A DNA stretch of 64,000 nt from MWBF01 sp040772005 (GTDB lineage Bacteria > Chloroflexota > Anaerolineae > CG2-30-64-16), in NCBI GenBank assembly GCA_040772005.1, contig JAXGYZ010000007.1:124001-188000 (forward strand). Direction: 5' to 3'. Below the pieces are notes generated by a model. The model was given only the letters and a program-made list of their open reading frames with translations, ran no database searches and had not been told where the DNA came from. A program made the translations under genes and the position numbers. Shown here in pieces: positions 1-7,835 of the stretch (the first letter of the stretch is position 1; each line of letters starts with the position of its first letter).

Positions 1-615
1 CTGGCCTTCGCGCCGCATGTCGCATCGGTCCTGGCGGTAGATGTCTCACCCGCCATGCTGGAGCGCGCAGATGCCGCACGTCTGACACGCGAAATCCAAA
101 ACGTGCATCTGCGGTTCGGCGAGATCGGCTCGCTCGCGTTGGAGGATCGTAGCTTCGAGATCATCATCAGCCACGACCTGCTGCACTACCTGCGCGACCC
201 GCAGGCTCTCTTGACCCGGCTCCGTACGCTGTTGGCACCGGGGGGCCGCCTGCTGGTCGACCAGCTCGTCGGCTCGGATGATGCGGTCAAGCGCGCCACC
301 CAAAACGCCATCGAGCTACGCCGGGACAGTGCCATCACGGGCGTGCCCAGCGTCGGAGAACTGGAACGGATGCTGACAGCCGCGGGCTTCGGCATCGAGG
401 CGCTGGAGCGCTACACCGTGGGCCGAGAGCTTGAAGAATGGCTGGCTGCGGCTGCGGCTGACGATGCAACCCGCAGTGCGGTGCGTTCGATGCTGGAAGC
501 GGGTTTGGAAGCGGACTCAGCGGGTATGGACCCCCGCCGCAGCCGCGACGGCCAGATCAGTCTGACGCAGACACGCGTGCGGCTGCTGGCAATCCCGGCA
601 ACCACTCCGGCCTAG
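1..615 (+). CDS. Class I SAM-dependent methyltransferase, 5'-partial
   Basis: The reading frame is open from the first base, so the gene starts outside the window; 204 residues and a TAG stop are visible. The first in-window segment reads VLAVDVSPAMLERA, the acidic end of strand beta-2 in UbiE/Methyltransf_11-type enzymes that binds the SAM ribose, followed by a motif like HDLLHYLRD and APGGRLLVDQ, which match motifs II and III of this family. The glycine-rich motif I lies upstream of the window. The acceptor substrate cannot be inferred. The gene ends 12 bases before the convergent secreted-protein gene. Confidence 0.8.
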   Translation: MAFAPHVASVLAVDVSPAMLERADAARLTREIQNVHLRFGEIGSLALEDRSFEIIISHDLLHYLRDPQALLTRLRTLLAPGGRLLVDQLVGSDDAVKRATQNAIELRRDSAITGVPSVGELERMLTAAGFGIEALERYTVGRELEEWLAAAAADDATRSAVRSMLEAGLEADSAGMDPRRSRDGQISLTQTRVRLLAIPATTPA

Positions 616-627
616 CGGCGCAGCCTG

Positions 628-1698
628 CTATTCGCTGCCGAACGACGCGAGCAGCTCGCGCCAAAGGCGCAGGAGCAGCGGTTCCTCGGTCGGGCCAGTA
701 GGAACGGGCGTGGGGAGCACCTCCGGCAGGAGCGGCGTCAGGTTCGGCCGCGGGGTGCGCGTGGGAGTCGGTAGAAGCAGAGGCACATCGGGCAAGACAG
801 GCGCCGCGCCCGCGTCAGCCGCAAGCAGCGCCGAGCCTGCCTGCCCCAACGACACCTCCGGCAGCGGTGTGGCAGGCGGCGGCGCAAGATTGCCGGCGAT
901 AGTCGCAGTTGCATTGACCACGGGTTCGGGCGTCGCCAGATCGGGCGTCACGAGGGGCGTCGGCGTGGTGACCACCGGCGTCAACGGCGTAGGCAGGGGC
1001 GGGCCCGCGGCAGGGGTCGACGTGGGTATCGGCGCAGCAGGGTCGAGCGTAGGCGGAGCCAACACGGGCCGGCCTGGCAGCGGTCCGGGCAGCCGCGTCG
1101 GCCAGCGAGTCGGCGCCGCTGGATTGTAGGTCGGCGTGGCCGTCGGCGCGCTGATGGCGAGATCAGCCGGCTCGACATAGAACCGCGTCGGCACCAGGCG
1201 GGCTGCGGCCAGGGCCGCCGCCACGGGGTCGTTATCGGCAGGATCTTCGAGCACGGTCACGCCATCCAGGGGCCGCGTCATGCCCCAGATTTGACCCAGC
1301 TCGTAGCTGATGTCCACGGCCCAGTTGCGTGACAGCAGGGGGATGACATCCTGTCGCCGCGCGCAATCAACGACGAGAAACGGGCCGACTGGTTCGCCGT
1401 CCGGTGGCTGGAGCCACACCTTGCGGCCGATATCGCCGGCGCGCAGCAGCGCCACCGCGCCGACACATTCCGGACAGGCGGCAAGCTGTCCGTATGACTC
1501 ACGGCGCCACTGCACCGATTCCATCAGACCGGCGGCGTAGTACGTCGCCAGCCCGGTCACGGGCAGCGCAGAACGCTCCCAGTAGCCCGGCACGATGTCC
1601 TGCCAGTCGGGAGTGAGGGCCTGCCCTTGCGCCGGCCCAGCAGCCGTCAGCAACAGCAGGCACAGGAGAAGCACACCATACTTCTTCACGATAGACAT
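628..1698 (-). CDS. Secreted protein with beta-barrel-like domain and Pro/Thr-rich tail
   Basis: The 356-residue product begins with a clear Sec signal peptide (positive MSIVKKYG, then a Leu-rich core, cleavage probably after AQGQA). Residues about 45-150 form a compact domain containing GLATYYAAG and FLVVDCARR with a Cys pair (CPEC), vaguely like RlpA/double-psi beta-barrel modules, but I cannot assign a family. Residues about 185-340 are low-complexity, rich in PTPTP and PLPTP, typical of extracytoplasmic linkers in Chloroflexota. The C-terminus (LLRLWRELLASFG) is amphipathic. It diverges from uvsE across 58 bases. Function unknown; likely envelope or exported. Confidence 0.75.
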   Translation of the reverse strand: MSIVKKYGVLLLCLLLLTAAGPAQGQALTPDWQDIVPGYWERSALPVTGLATYYAAGLMESVQWRRESYGQLAACPECVGAVALLRAGDIGRKVWLQPPDGEPVGPFLVVDCARRQDVIPLLSRNWAVDISYELGQIWGMTRPLDGVTVLEDPADNDPVAAALAAARLVPTRFYVEPADLAISAPTATPTYNPAAPTRWPTRLPGPLPGRPVLAPPTLDPAAPIPTSTPAAGPPLPTPLTPVVTTPTPLVTPDLATPEPVVNATATIAGNLAPPPATPLPEVSLGQAGSALLAADAGAAPVLPDVPLLLPTPTRTPRPNLTPLLPEVLPTPVPTGPTEEPLLLRLWRELLASFGSE

Positions 1699-1756
1699 GA
1701 TTATACATCCCTTGTGTGGGCGTGTAAATTAGGAATTCCATGCACAGGCAATCGCC

Positions 1757-2737
1757 ATGCGTCTAGGTTTCGTCGCCAAACCCCTTGCCCGGCCTGAACT
1801 CAAGAGCCATGACAGCCGCCGCTGGCAGAACGGACCGCACCTGCGGGTCAGTCTGGCCTATCTCCGAGACGTCTTTGGCTACCTGGCGGCCGCTGGCATC
1901 ACCATGTACCGGATGTCATCCGAGCTGGCCCCCTATGCGACGCATCCCGATATGCCGCAGTTCCACCGGCAGGTGGCTGAGAGCCTGACCGAACTGGCGG
2001 AGGTCGGTGCGCAGGCCCGGCAGGCCGGCATCAGGCTATCGTTTCACCCGGGCCAGCACATCGTCCTCAACTCGCCCGACGACGAACAGGCCGCGCGCAG
2101 CGTCGAGGATCTGGTCGTGCAGTCCAGCATCCTCGACGCGATGGGCGCCGGCCCTGAGGGCGTCGTCGTGGTCCACGCGGGCGGCGTCTACGGCGACATA
2201 GCCGCGGCGCGGGACCGGTTCGTGCGCCGCTACCTCGCCCTCCCCCAGGTGGCGCGTGACCGTCTCGTGCTCGAAAACGACGACACGCGCTTCGGTGTGA
2301 GCGACGTCCTGTGGATTCACGAGCGGACAGGCGTGCCCCTGGTCTTTGACAACCTGCACCACCGGCTGCACAATCCCGACGGGCGGCCCGCGACCGAAGC
2401 GATAGCCACGTGCCTGCGGACATGGCCGCACGGCGTTCGGCCCAAGATGCATTTTAGTTCTCCGCGCACCGAATGGATTGTGGAGGAGCGCGGCGAGGGA
2501 CAGCCCCCTGCCGTGCGCCGGCCGCGCTGGGCTTATCATTCAGATTATGTCAATCCCTTTGAGTTCATCGACTTCCTGCACAGCGCGCTGAGCGCGAGCG
2601 CCCGGCGCGTGCCCGACTTCGATGTGATGCTGGAAGTCCGCGCGAAAGACCTCGCCCTGCTTCAGTTGCGCGAGGACCTGGCCCGCTTCGCGCCTGGCCT
2701 GGCGGCCCGCCTTGAGCCAGGCATCCTTTTATCTTGA
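1757..2737 (+). CDS. uvsE: UV damage endonuclease UvsE/UvdE
   Basis: UvsE-type nucleases nick DNA 5' to UV photoproducts and abasic sites to start alternative excision repair. The 326-residue protein has the expected TIM-barrel metal-site motifs: N-terminal RLGFVAKP, YRMSSELAPYATHP, SFHPGQHIVLNS, VVVHAGGVYGD, LVLENDD and VFDNLHHRLHNP. Length matches the family. It is followed with a 3-nt overlap or a few bases gap by a secreted-protein gene, probably only by chance of packing. The ATG at 1757 is the first in frame and aligns with the family start. Confidence 0.9.
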   Translation: MRLGFVAKPLARPELKSHDSRRWQNGPHLRVSLAYLRDVFGYLAAAGITMYRMSSELAPYATHPDMPQFHRQVAESLTELAEVGAQARQAGIRLSFHPGQHIVLNSPDDEQAARSVEDLVVQSSILDAMGAGPEGVVVVHAGGVYGDIAAARDRFVRRYLALPQVARDRLVLENDDTRFGVSDVLWIHERTGVPLVFDNLHHRLHNPDGRPATEAIATCLRTWPHGVRPKMHFSSPRTEWIVEERGEGQPPAVRRPRWAYHSDYVNPFEFIDFLHSALSASARRVPDFDVMLEVRAKDLALLQLREDLARFAPGLAARLEPGILLS

Positions 2738-2745
2738 GAAGCCGC

Positions 2746-3582
2746 ATGTCCCTTGCACGCACGTCCCCGCTGCGACGCGCGCTTGAGCTTGCTCTGACAG
2801 CCGCCTGCCTGACGGCAATTGTCCTGCCATCTCCGCCCATCAGCCACGCCCGGGGAATCGACCAGGACACGCGCCGGCTTTACCTGCCCGCGCTATACGG
2901 AGGGCCGGCGTCGGCTCACTCTTCTTGCCCGGTGACAGGCGCAACCTACGAGACCATACCGGTGTTGCCGCCCCGCACGGACCGTCCGGCAGCCCAGCAT
3001 GCAGACCTGAACCTTGCCTTACGCGGCTGGTCCTACACGACTGCGTTCCTGGCTCTCGTGGAGATCGCTGGTGACACCCATAGCGACCCACCCCAGTTGC
3101 GCGGCCTTTTTGCCGATCACCGCACGCCGGTTTTCACCTCCGCCGCCCAGGTGTATGATTGGAACTGGGCCTGTGGCCCGGATGGCTGCCGCGGGCTGCC
3201 GTTAACTTCGCCGCCGGTCACGCTGCTTGGTTTGGCAACACAACCTGGCGAGCAGGTCCGCAGTCCGGCACGCGCCGCCTCCATCTACGCAGGCGGCTAC
3301 ATCGCGCTCGTCCTCCACGCCGAGGAACGGCGCATCACCCTGAAATACACGCGTGAGGACAATGTGATCCACGGCTACACGGTGCACCTGGAAGGAGTGT
3401 GCCTTGATCCGGCTCTGCTGGCCCTCTACCGGCAAGCGGATGCCGCCGGTCGCGCACAGCTCCCTGCGCTGCGCAACGACCAGCCGCTCGGCACCGCGCA
3501 GCAGACCGAACTCCACGTCGCCGTGCGCGACACCGGCACATTCCTGGACCCGCGCTCACGGAAGGACTGGTGGCAAAGGTGA
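2746..3582 (+). CDS. Secreted protein of unknown function
   Basis: I do not recognise this family. From the ATG at 2746 (a TTG at 2734 overlapping the uvsE stop is the alternative) the product is 278 residues with an N-terminal signal sequence (Leu/Ala-rich core about residues 12-30, SHARG at the probable cleavage site). The mature part contains WSYTTAFLALVEIAGD, a WNWACGPDGCRG segment with two cysteines, and a C-terminal stretch YTREDNVIHGYTVHLEG that looks like beta structure. It overlaps the next gene by 12-13 bases, so the two are probably co-translated. Confidence 0.7.
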   Translation: MSLARTSPLRRALELALTAACLTAIVLPSPPISHARGIDQDTRRLYLPALYGGPASAHSSCPVTGATYETIPVLPPRTDRPAAQHADLNLALRGWSYTTAFLALVEIAGDTHSDPPQLRGLFADHRTPVFTSAAQVYDWNWACGPDGCRGLPLTSPPVTLLGLATQPGEQVRSPARAASIYAGGYIALVLHAEERRITLKYTREDNVIHGYTVHLEGVCLDPALLALYRQADAAGRAQLPALRNDQPLGTAQQTELHVAVRDTGTFLDPRSRKDWWQR

Positions 3583-4316
3583 TTGCGCCGGAAGCAGACA
3601 GCAGCGTCCTGGTTGTCGTCGTCAACGACCCGCGCGACCTGAAGCACGCGCTGGACGATCGCTGGTATCGCATCCCCCTCGCCCGCGCGCCTGCCCGCAT
3701 CGCCGTGGACTACCTGGCCTTCTACCAGACGGGGGCCTTCCCGGAAGGCGAAAGATATCTGGTCCGCTGGTACGCGCCGGTGCAGGACTACCGCATCGTC
3801 CAGCGCCGCGAGCTCTTGCCCGATGAGCCGGAACATCCTCGCGCCGCCGACCGCTATTACCGCGTCGGACTTGGCCCAGGGACTGCACTACCCTGCCCGA
3901 TCCCCAGCCGCCGCCTGCGCCGCATCACGTTCATCCCGACGATTCTCTCGCGCCTCCTGGCCGCGCAGGAAATCAACGACCTGTGGATCAAGCCGGGCAC
4001 CCACGAACGCATGTGGCAGGCATTGCAACAGGCCGGCCTGGACGCAGAATATCAATTCGAAGTAACGGAGAGCCCGACACCCTACGTTGCCGATTTCGTG
4101 TTGCCATGCCGCAAGGGCGACATTGCTATTGTGATCGAGCCGCGTGATAGTATAGCGTTTTTGCTACACGAAAAACATGCGTTCTATACAGGAACATACC
4201 TCCCTGAGGTTGATGTGCCGCCACACACCGAGCTACTGCGCTTTCACGAAGAAAACAACATCAGCTTCATCAGTCAGCTCTTATCTATGGTTGAGGAACG
4301 AGGAGGAATCGTATGA
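3570..4316 (+). CDS. Conserved protein with C-terminal PD-(D/E)XK/DUF559-like domain
   Basis: The 248-residue protein has an N-terminal half (VLVVVVNDPRDLKHA...WYRIPL, RRELLPDEPEHPRA, RRITFIPTILSRLL, AAQEINDLW) that I associate with a conserved hypothetical family of cyanobacteria and Chloroflexota. The C-terminal third (ERMWQAL, GLDAEYQFEV, YVADFVLPCRKGDIAIVIE) resembles DUF559/VSR-like nuclease domains, where the D of ADF and the later acidic residue would sit in the metal site. The catalytic Lys is not obvious, so nuclease activity is inference. GTG 3570 has a GGAAGG Shine-Dalgarno at good spacing; GTG 3579 is the alternative. It ends with an ATGA overlap onto the aminotransferase. Confidence 0.65.
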   Translation: MAKVIAPEADSSVLVVVVNDPRDLKHALDDRWYRIPLARAPARIAVDYLAFYQTGAFPEGERYLVRWYAPVQDYRIVQRRELLPDEPEHPRAADRYYRVGLGPGTALPCPIPSRRLRRITFIPTILSRLLAAQEINDLWIKPGTHERMWQALQQAGLDAEYQFEVTESPTPYVADFVLPCRKGDIAIVIEPRDSIAFLLHEKHAFYTGTYLPEVDVPPHTELLRFHEENNISFISQLLSMVEERGGIV

Positions 4317-5482
4317 GCTATGACTTCGACCGTGTCATCGAGCGCCGGCATTCCGATAGCGTGAAGTGGCGCTGGTACGACGAGGACGTGCTGCCGCTTT
4401 GGGTGGCCGACATGGACTTTCTGGCGCCGGAGCCTGTCATCGAGGCACTCTCCGAGCGGGTTCAGCATGGCATCTTCGGCTATGCACATGAACCGCCGGA
4501 GTTGCGCGATGCACTCACGGCTTGGCTCGTCCGGCGCTTCAACTGGCGGGTCGCGCCAGAGTCCTTCGTGATAGTACCAGGCGTCGTTTCAGGCTTCAAC
4601 ATCGCCTGCAAGGCAGCCGCAGAGCCGGGCGACGGTGTGCTCGTGCAGACGCCGGTCTATCCCCCGATGCTGAACGCACCGGCCAACTTTGGCCTTGTGC
4701 GCGAAGACATGCCGCTCACGCAAGACACCAGTGGCCGCTACGGCGTGGATGACGCATTGATGGCCGCCGCGATGAGCGACCGGGCGCGACTGTTCCTGCT
4801 GTGCAGCCCGCAGAACCCCACGGGCCGCGCCTTCACGCAACCGGAACTCAGCCGCATGGCGGATCTGTGCCTGAAGCGCGGAGTCACCATCATCTCCGAC
4901 GAGATTCACTGCGATCTGGTCTATCCGGGCGCGCAGCACCTGCCCATCGCCGCGCTCTCCCCGGAAGTAGGTGCAGCAACCATCACCCTCATGGCGCCGA
5001 GCAAGACGTTCAACATTCCGACGCTCGGCTTCTCGCTCGCAATTATCGAAAACCGGGACCTGCGCAAGGCGTTCCGCCGCGCGATGGGCGACATGGTGCC
5101 CCATGTCGGCGCGCTGGCCTACACGGGCGCGCTGGCCGCCTATACCGCGGGTGAGTCCTGGCTGGATGCGTGCATCACTTATCTGGCCGCCAACCGGGAC
5201 TTCCTCGTGCACTATGTCGCGGAGCACCTACCGGGGATACGCATGTGGTCACCGGAAGCCACCTACCTGGCCTGGCTGGACTGCCGCCAGGCCAACCTGC
5301 CGGAAGACCCATACAACTTCTTCCTTAAGCATGCACGGGTAGCGCTGAACGATGGGGCGACATTCGGTGAAGGGGGCGCAGGCTTTGTGCGGCTGAACTT
5401 CGGCTGTCCGCGCGCGACGCTGGAGCAGGCGCTGGAGCGCATGCGGGCCGCGCTGGCCGCGCACAACGCAGGCCAGCCGTAG
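4313..5482 (+). CDS. MalY/PatB-type PLP aminotransferase (C-S lyase-like)
   Basis: A fold-type I PLP enzyme of 389 residues, the normal length of the MalY/PatB subgroup, which cleaves cystathionine-type C-S bonds. Visible markers are LPLWVADMDF at the N-terminus (subgroup hallmark), the PQNPTGR motif, ISDEIHCDLVY with the PLP-pyridine Asp, the Schiff-base lysine in APSKTFN, and the C-terminal RLNFGCPR with the carboxylate-binding Arg. Translation starts at the ATGA overlap with the preceding gene. Whether it is a true beta-lyase or an aminotransferase cannot be decided here. Confidence 0.88.
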   Translation: MSYDFDRVIERRHSDSVKWRWYDEDVLPLWVADMDFLAPEPVIEALSERVQHGIFGYAHEPPELRDALTAWLVRRFNWRVAPESFVIVPGVVSGFNIACKAAAEPGDGVLVQTPVYPPMLNAPANFGLVREDMPLTQDTSGRYGVDDALMAAAMSDRARLFLLCSPQNPTGRAFTQPELSRMADLCLKRGVTIISDEIHCDLVYPGAQHLPIAALSPEVGAATITLMAPSKTFNIPTLGFSLAIIENRDLRKAFRRAMGDMVPHVGALAYTGALAAYTAGESWLDACITYLAANRDFLVHYVAEHLPGIRMWSPEATYLAWLDCRQANLPEDPYNFFLKHARVALNDGATFGEGGAGFVRLNFGCPRATLEQALERMRAALAAHNAGQP

Positions 5483-5498
5483 TCGGATCCCAGCCGGA

Positions 5499-5536
5499 CA
5501 AAACACGGAGGCGGCATCTGACGCTGCCGCCTCCGT
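5499..5536 (-). terminator. Intrinsic terminator of the tRNA cluster
   Basis: A perfect 12-bp inverted repeat (ACGGAGGCGGCA, 5505-5516, with its complement at 5525-5536) is followed on the minus strand by TGTTTTGT. It lies just past the 3' end of tRNA-Arg and can also end plus-strand transcripts of the PatB-like gene, although the T-run is weaker in that direction. Confidence 0.8.
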
Positions 5537-5541
5537 TGTTC

Positions 5542-5617
5542 TGGTATCCCAGAGAGGATTTGAACCTCTGGCCTCTTCCTCCGCAGGGAAGCGCTCTATC
5601 CACTGAGCTACTGGGAC
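5542..5617 (-). tRNA. tRNA-Arg, anticodon GCG
   Basis: The minus strand folds as a complete cloverleaf: acceptor GTCCCAG with CTGGGAT (a G.U first pair), D-arm GCTC/GAGC, anticodon stem CTTCC/GGAAG around the loop CTGCGGA, and T-arm AGAGG/CCTCT with TTCAAAT. CCA is encoded. The D-loop AGTGGATA with A20 is the arginine identity pattern. The anticodon reads GCG, which would decode CGC/CGU without inosine; most bacteria use ACG here. Confidence 0.9.
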
Positions 5618-5641
5618 ATATTCACCCCTCAGGGGGTCAGG

Positions 5642-5735
5642 CGGGGAGGGAGGGATTTGAACCCTCGAAGGGAGTTTAAGTCTCCCTTACCCACTTAGCA
5701 GGCGGGCGCACTCGACCAAGCTATGCGACCTCCCC
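5642..5735 (-). tRNA. tRNA-Ser, anticodon GCU
   Basis: Class II tRNA with acceptor GGGGAGG/CCTCCCC, anticodon stem CCCGC/GTGGG around CTGCTAA (anticodon GCT, serine AGC/AGU codons), a long variable arm AAGGGAG/CTCCCTT and T-arm GAGGG/CCCTC. Discriminator is G. The bases after it read CCT, so CCA is not fully encoded. It sits 22 bases after tRNA-Ser(UGA) and 24 before tRNA-Arg, consistent with one precursor transcript. Confidence 0.92.
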
Positions 5736-5758
5736 AAGGTCAATGAACTTGTGCTATT

Positions 5759-5789
<31 letters not shown>

Positions 5790-5812
5790 ACGTTGCCGCC
5801 ACAACGGTTTTC

Positions 5813-6414
5813 CTTACCACACTCGCTTTCACGAGCCGCATTGCGTTGTGGTCTGGACCATATCATCACCATCGCAGGTGTCTCGCGTATGGTCTCTGAG
5901 GAGCCTGCTCGGATCTTCCAGCTCACTGATCACCCAGCACTTGCGTTGTTCCTGACGAAGTGATTCCCTGAGATTTAGCTGGCCTCTTGACACAATCTCG
6001 TCCGCCTGTAGAAAAGCCACCTTGTCCAGTGGTGCGACATAGACGGCCAGGACATCACACTGGGACGGATCGAACTTATGCACAACATTTCCAGTGCGGT
6101 TTGAACGTACCGACTTGATGAGCACGGGAAATGCGCCGTGTAATGTCCGACAGGACGTCCCTTTGACCTGAACCCTCAGCAGTCGCTCGTCCTTGTAGAC
6201 CACCAGATCGAAAGGTCCCTTACCGCTGATTGGCGATAACTTTGGCCTCTGCCAGGCTGCCAAGTTGTGTGCGGAGATCCATCCTGAGCAGTTTCCTGCT
6301 GATAACCCACATATCGGCCCGATTGTCACCTTACGGTACGGGCAGCTTTAGGGCTTCCCAGCATATAGCGAGATTCCATCTACCCGTTCAGTTACGGGTA
6401 AAGGCTCGAACGTC
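5813..6414 (-). other. Group I self-splicing intron (602 nt) in tRNA-Ser(UGA)
   Basis: The ribozyme core can be traced on the minus strand. P1 pairs the exon end with the internal guide (GAGCC, 6407-6403) and places a U.G wobble at the 5' splice site; P2 is the hairpin at 6381-6400. P3 is TCTCGC (6373-6368) with GCGAGA (5886-5881); P4 is TGCTG (6363-6359) with CAGCA (6301-6297), in a CTGGGAAGCCCTAAAG context typical of element P. P7 is GACCAT (5894-5889, inside the R-like CAGAGACCATAC) with ATGGTC (5861-5856, S-like GATATGGTCC). P8 is CACC/GGTG (5880-5867), and P9 is closed by ACCACA/TGTGGT (5852-5816). The intron ends in the required terminal G (5813). Confidence 0.92.
5829..6282 (-). pseudogene. 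Decayed PD-(D/E)XK homing endonuclease (I-Ssp6803I-like)
   Basis: Inside the intron, an ATG at 6282 opens MDLRTQLGSLAEAKVIA, the N-terminal helix with the conserved Glu seen in intron-encoded PD-(D/E)XK nucleases, but this frame stops after 20 codons (6220). The catalytic strand continues in another frame: GPFDLVVYKDERLL then RVQVKGTS, giving D-x12-Q-x-K, the same spacing as the D36/Q49/K51 site I recall for I-Ssp6803I of the cyanobacterial tRNA-fMet intron. Only about 40 nt separate the Glu and Asp codons, against about 75 expected, so a frame-breaking deletion of roughly 35 nt is likely. The remainder is open to 5829 and overlaps P3', P7 and P8 of the ribozyme. Confidence 0.8.
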
Positions 6415-6461
6415 AAGACCGCCGCCATAAACCACTCGGCCATCCCTCCGCGGGGGGCTCT

Positions 6462-6499
6462 CCCCACGCACGGTTGGCAGTATAGCACCGTGCGTGGGG
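6462..6499. repeat. Perfect 12-bp inverted repeat around the tRNA promoter -10
   Basis: CCCCACGCACGG (6462-6473) is repeated as its exact complement at 6488-6499 with a 14-base centre that holds the -10 hexamer. Read as DNA it is operator-like; read as RNA from serS read-through it would be a strong hairpin just upstream of tRNA-Ser(UGA). No T-run follows it. Confidence 0.8.
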
Positions 6500-6507
6500 T
6501 ATGTCAA
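6479..6507 (-). promoter_or_regulatory. Strong sigma-70-type promoter for the tRNA-Ser/tRNA-Ser/tRNA-Arg cluster
   Basis: On the minus strand TTGACA (6507-6502) and TATACT (6484-6479) are separated by exactly 17 bases, a near-consensus promoter ending about 30 bases before the tRNA-Ser(UGA) 5' end. The -35 hexamer shares bases with the T-run of the serS terminator. Confidence 0.85.
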
Positions 6508-6530
6508 AAAAACGAGGGCCTTGCCCGTTG
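6506..6530 (-). terminator. Probable serS terminator
   Basis: Directly after the serS stop, the minus strand reads CGGGCAAGGCCCTCG followed by seven T. The stem is short (GGGC/GCCC), so efficiency is uncertain, but the T-run and position fit. Read-through into the tRNA genes is possible. Confidence 0.5.
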
Positions 6531-6534
6531 AGCT

Positions 6535-7815
6535 CTACCTGATCAGCTCCAGGCCGCCCATATACGGCCGCAGCACATCGGGCACGCGCACCGTCCCGTC
6601 CGCCTGCTGGTAGTTCTCCAGCACTGCGATCATCACGCGCGGCAGCGCCAGGCCCGACCCGTTGAGCGTGTGGACATACTCCGGCCGCGCGCCCGGCTCG
6701 CGGCGGAAGCGGATGTTCGCGCGTCGCGCCTGGAAGTCCATGAAGTTGCTGCATGAGCTGACCTCGAGCCACTCCTGGCAGCCCGGCGCCCACAGCTCCA
6801 GGTCATACTTGGCCGCCGCAGTGAAGCTCAGGTCGCCCGTGCACATCTGGATGACCCGGTAAGGGATGTCTAACCCCCGACAGACGGCCTCTGCATCCGC
6901 GATGAGCGTCATCAGCTCGTCCATCGAGGTCTCCGGCCGCACGAACTTCACCATCTCCACCTTGTCGAACTGGTGGCCGCGCTTGATCCCGCGCACATCC
7001 CTGCCCGAACTCATCTTCTCGCGGCGGAAACAGGGCGTGTACGCCACATGGTAGATGGGCAACTGCGCGCCATCCAGGATTTCATCCCGGTACAGGTTCG
7101 TGACGGGCACTTCCGCCGTCGGGATCCACCAGAAATCTTCCTCCGCGTCGCGGTACAGGTTGTCGCCGAACTTTGGCAGGTTGCCGGTACCGACCAGCAC
7201 CTCCGCCTTGACCATGTAGGGCGGATAAATCTCGGTGTAGCCCTGCGTCTGCGTGTGCAGGTCGAGCATCCAGGCGATCAGCGCCCGCTGCAACCGTGCG
7301 CCCGCCGCCTTCAGCACGTAGAAGCGCGTGCCGCTCAACTTGACCCCGCGGTCGAAGTCCAGAATACCGAGCTGCGTGCCCAGGTCCCAGTGCGGCAGCG
7401 GCGCAAAGTCGAACACGCGGGGCGTCCCCTCCGTGCGCACGACGACATTCTCGGTCTCGTCCTTCCCCACAGGCACGCTCGGATCCGGCAGATTCGGGAT
7501 GCGCAGCATCGCGTCCTGCAGTTCCGCCTCAACCTGCGCCAGTTCTTCGTCCAGTGCCTTGATCTCTTCGCCCACGGCACTCATGCGCGCCTGCAGCGCC
7601 TGTCCCTCATCGCGCTTGCCCTCGCGCATGAGCTGGCCGATCTGCTTCGAGCCGCTGTTGCGTTCTGCGCGGAGCACCTCCACGCGCGCCAGGATCTGCC
7701 GCCGCCGCTCGTCGAGGTCGAGCGCCCGCTGCACAGGCGCGTCCTCAGCATTCAGCGCAGTCATGGCCGCGAGCACCTTCTCCCGATGTTCCCGCATGTA
7801 CCTGATATCAAGCAT
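6535..7815 (-). CDS. serS: Seryl-tRNA synthetase
   Basis: Class II synthetase charging serine onto tRNA-Ser. From the ATG at 7815 the protein is 426 residues, the usual bacterial length. It starts MLDIRYMREH, has the N-terminal antiparallel coiled coil (about residues 30-100, rich in charged heptads) that grips the long variable arm of tRNA-Ser, then the catalytic core with motif 2 (FRREKMSSGRDVRG, RGHQFDKVE) and motif 3 (LNGSGLALPRVMIAVLENYQ). The frame is open 16 codons further upstream, but that stretch is the T-box terminator, and GGGGGAGGA precedes ATG 7815. It is led by a T-box and followed by two tRNA-Ser genes on the same strand. Confidence 0.96.
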   Translation of the reverse strand: MLDIRYMREHREKVLAAMTALNAEDAPVQRALDLDERRRQILARVEVLRAERNSGSKQIGQLMREGKRDEGQALQARMSAVGEEIKALDEELAQVEAELQDAMLRIPNLPDPSVPVGKDETENVVVRTEGTPRVFDFAPLPHWDLGTQLGILDFDRGVKLSGTRFYVLKAAGARLQRALIAWMLDLHTQTQGYTEIYPPYMVKAEVLVGTGNLPKFGDNLYRDAEEDFWWIPTAEVPVTNLYRDEILDGAQLPIYHVAYTPCFRREKMSSGRDVRGIKRGHQFDKVEMVKFVRPETSMDELMTLIADAEAVCRGLDIPYRVIQMCTGDLSFTAAAKYDLELWAPGCQEWLEVSSCSNFMDFQARRANIRFRREPGARPEYVHTLNGSGLALPRVMIAVLENYQQADGTVRVPDVLRPYMGGLELIR

Positions 7816-7835
7816 CGCGTCCTCCCCCAACAAAT

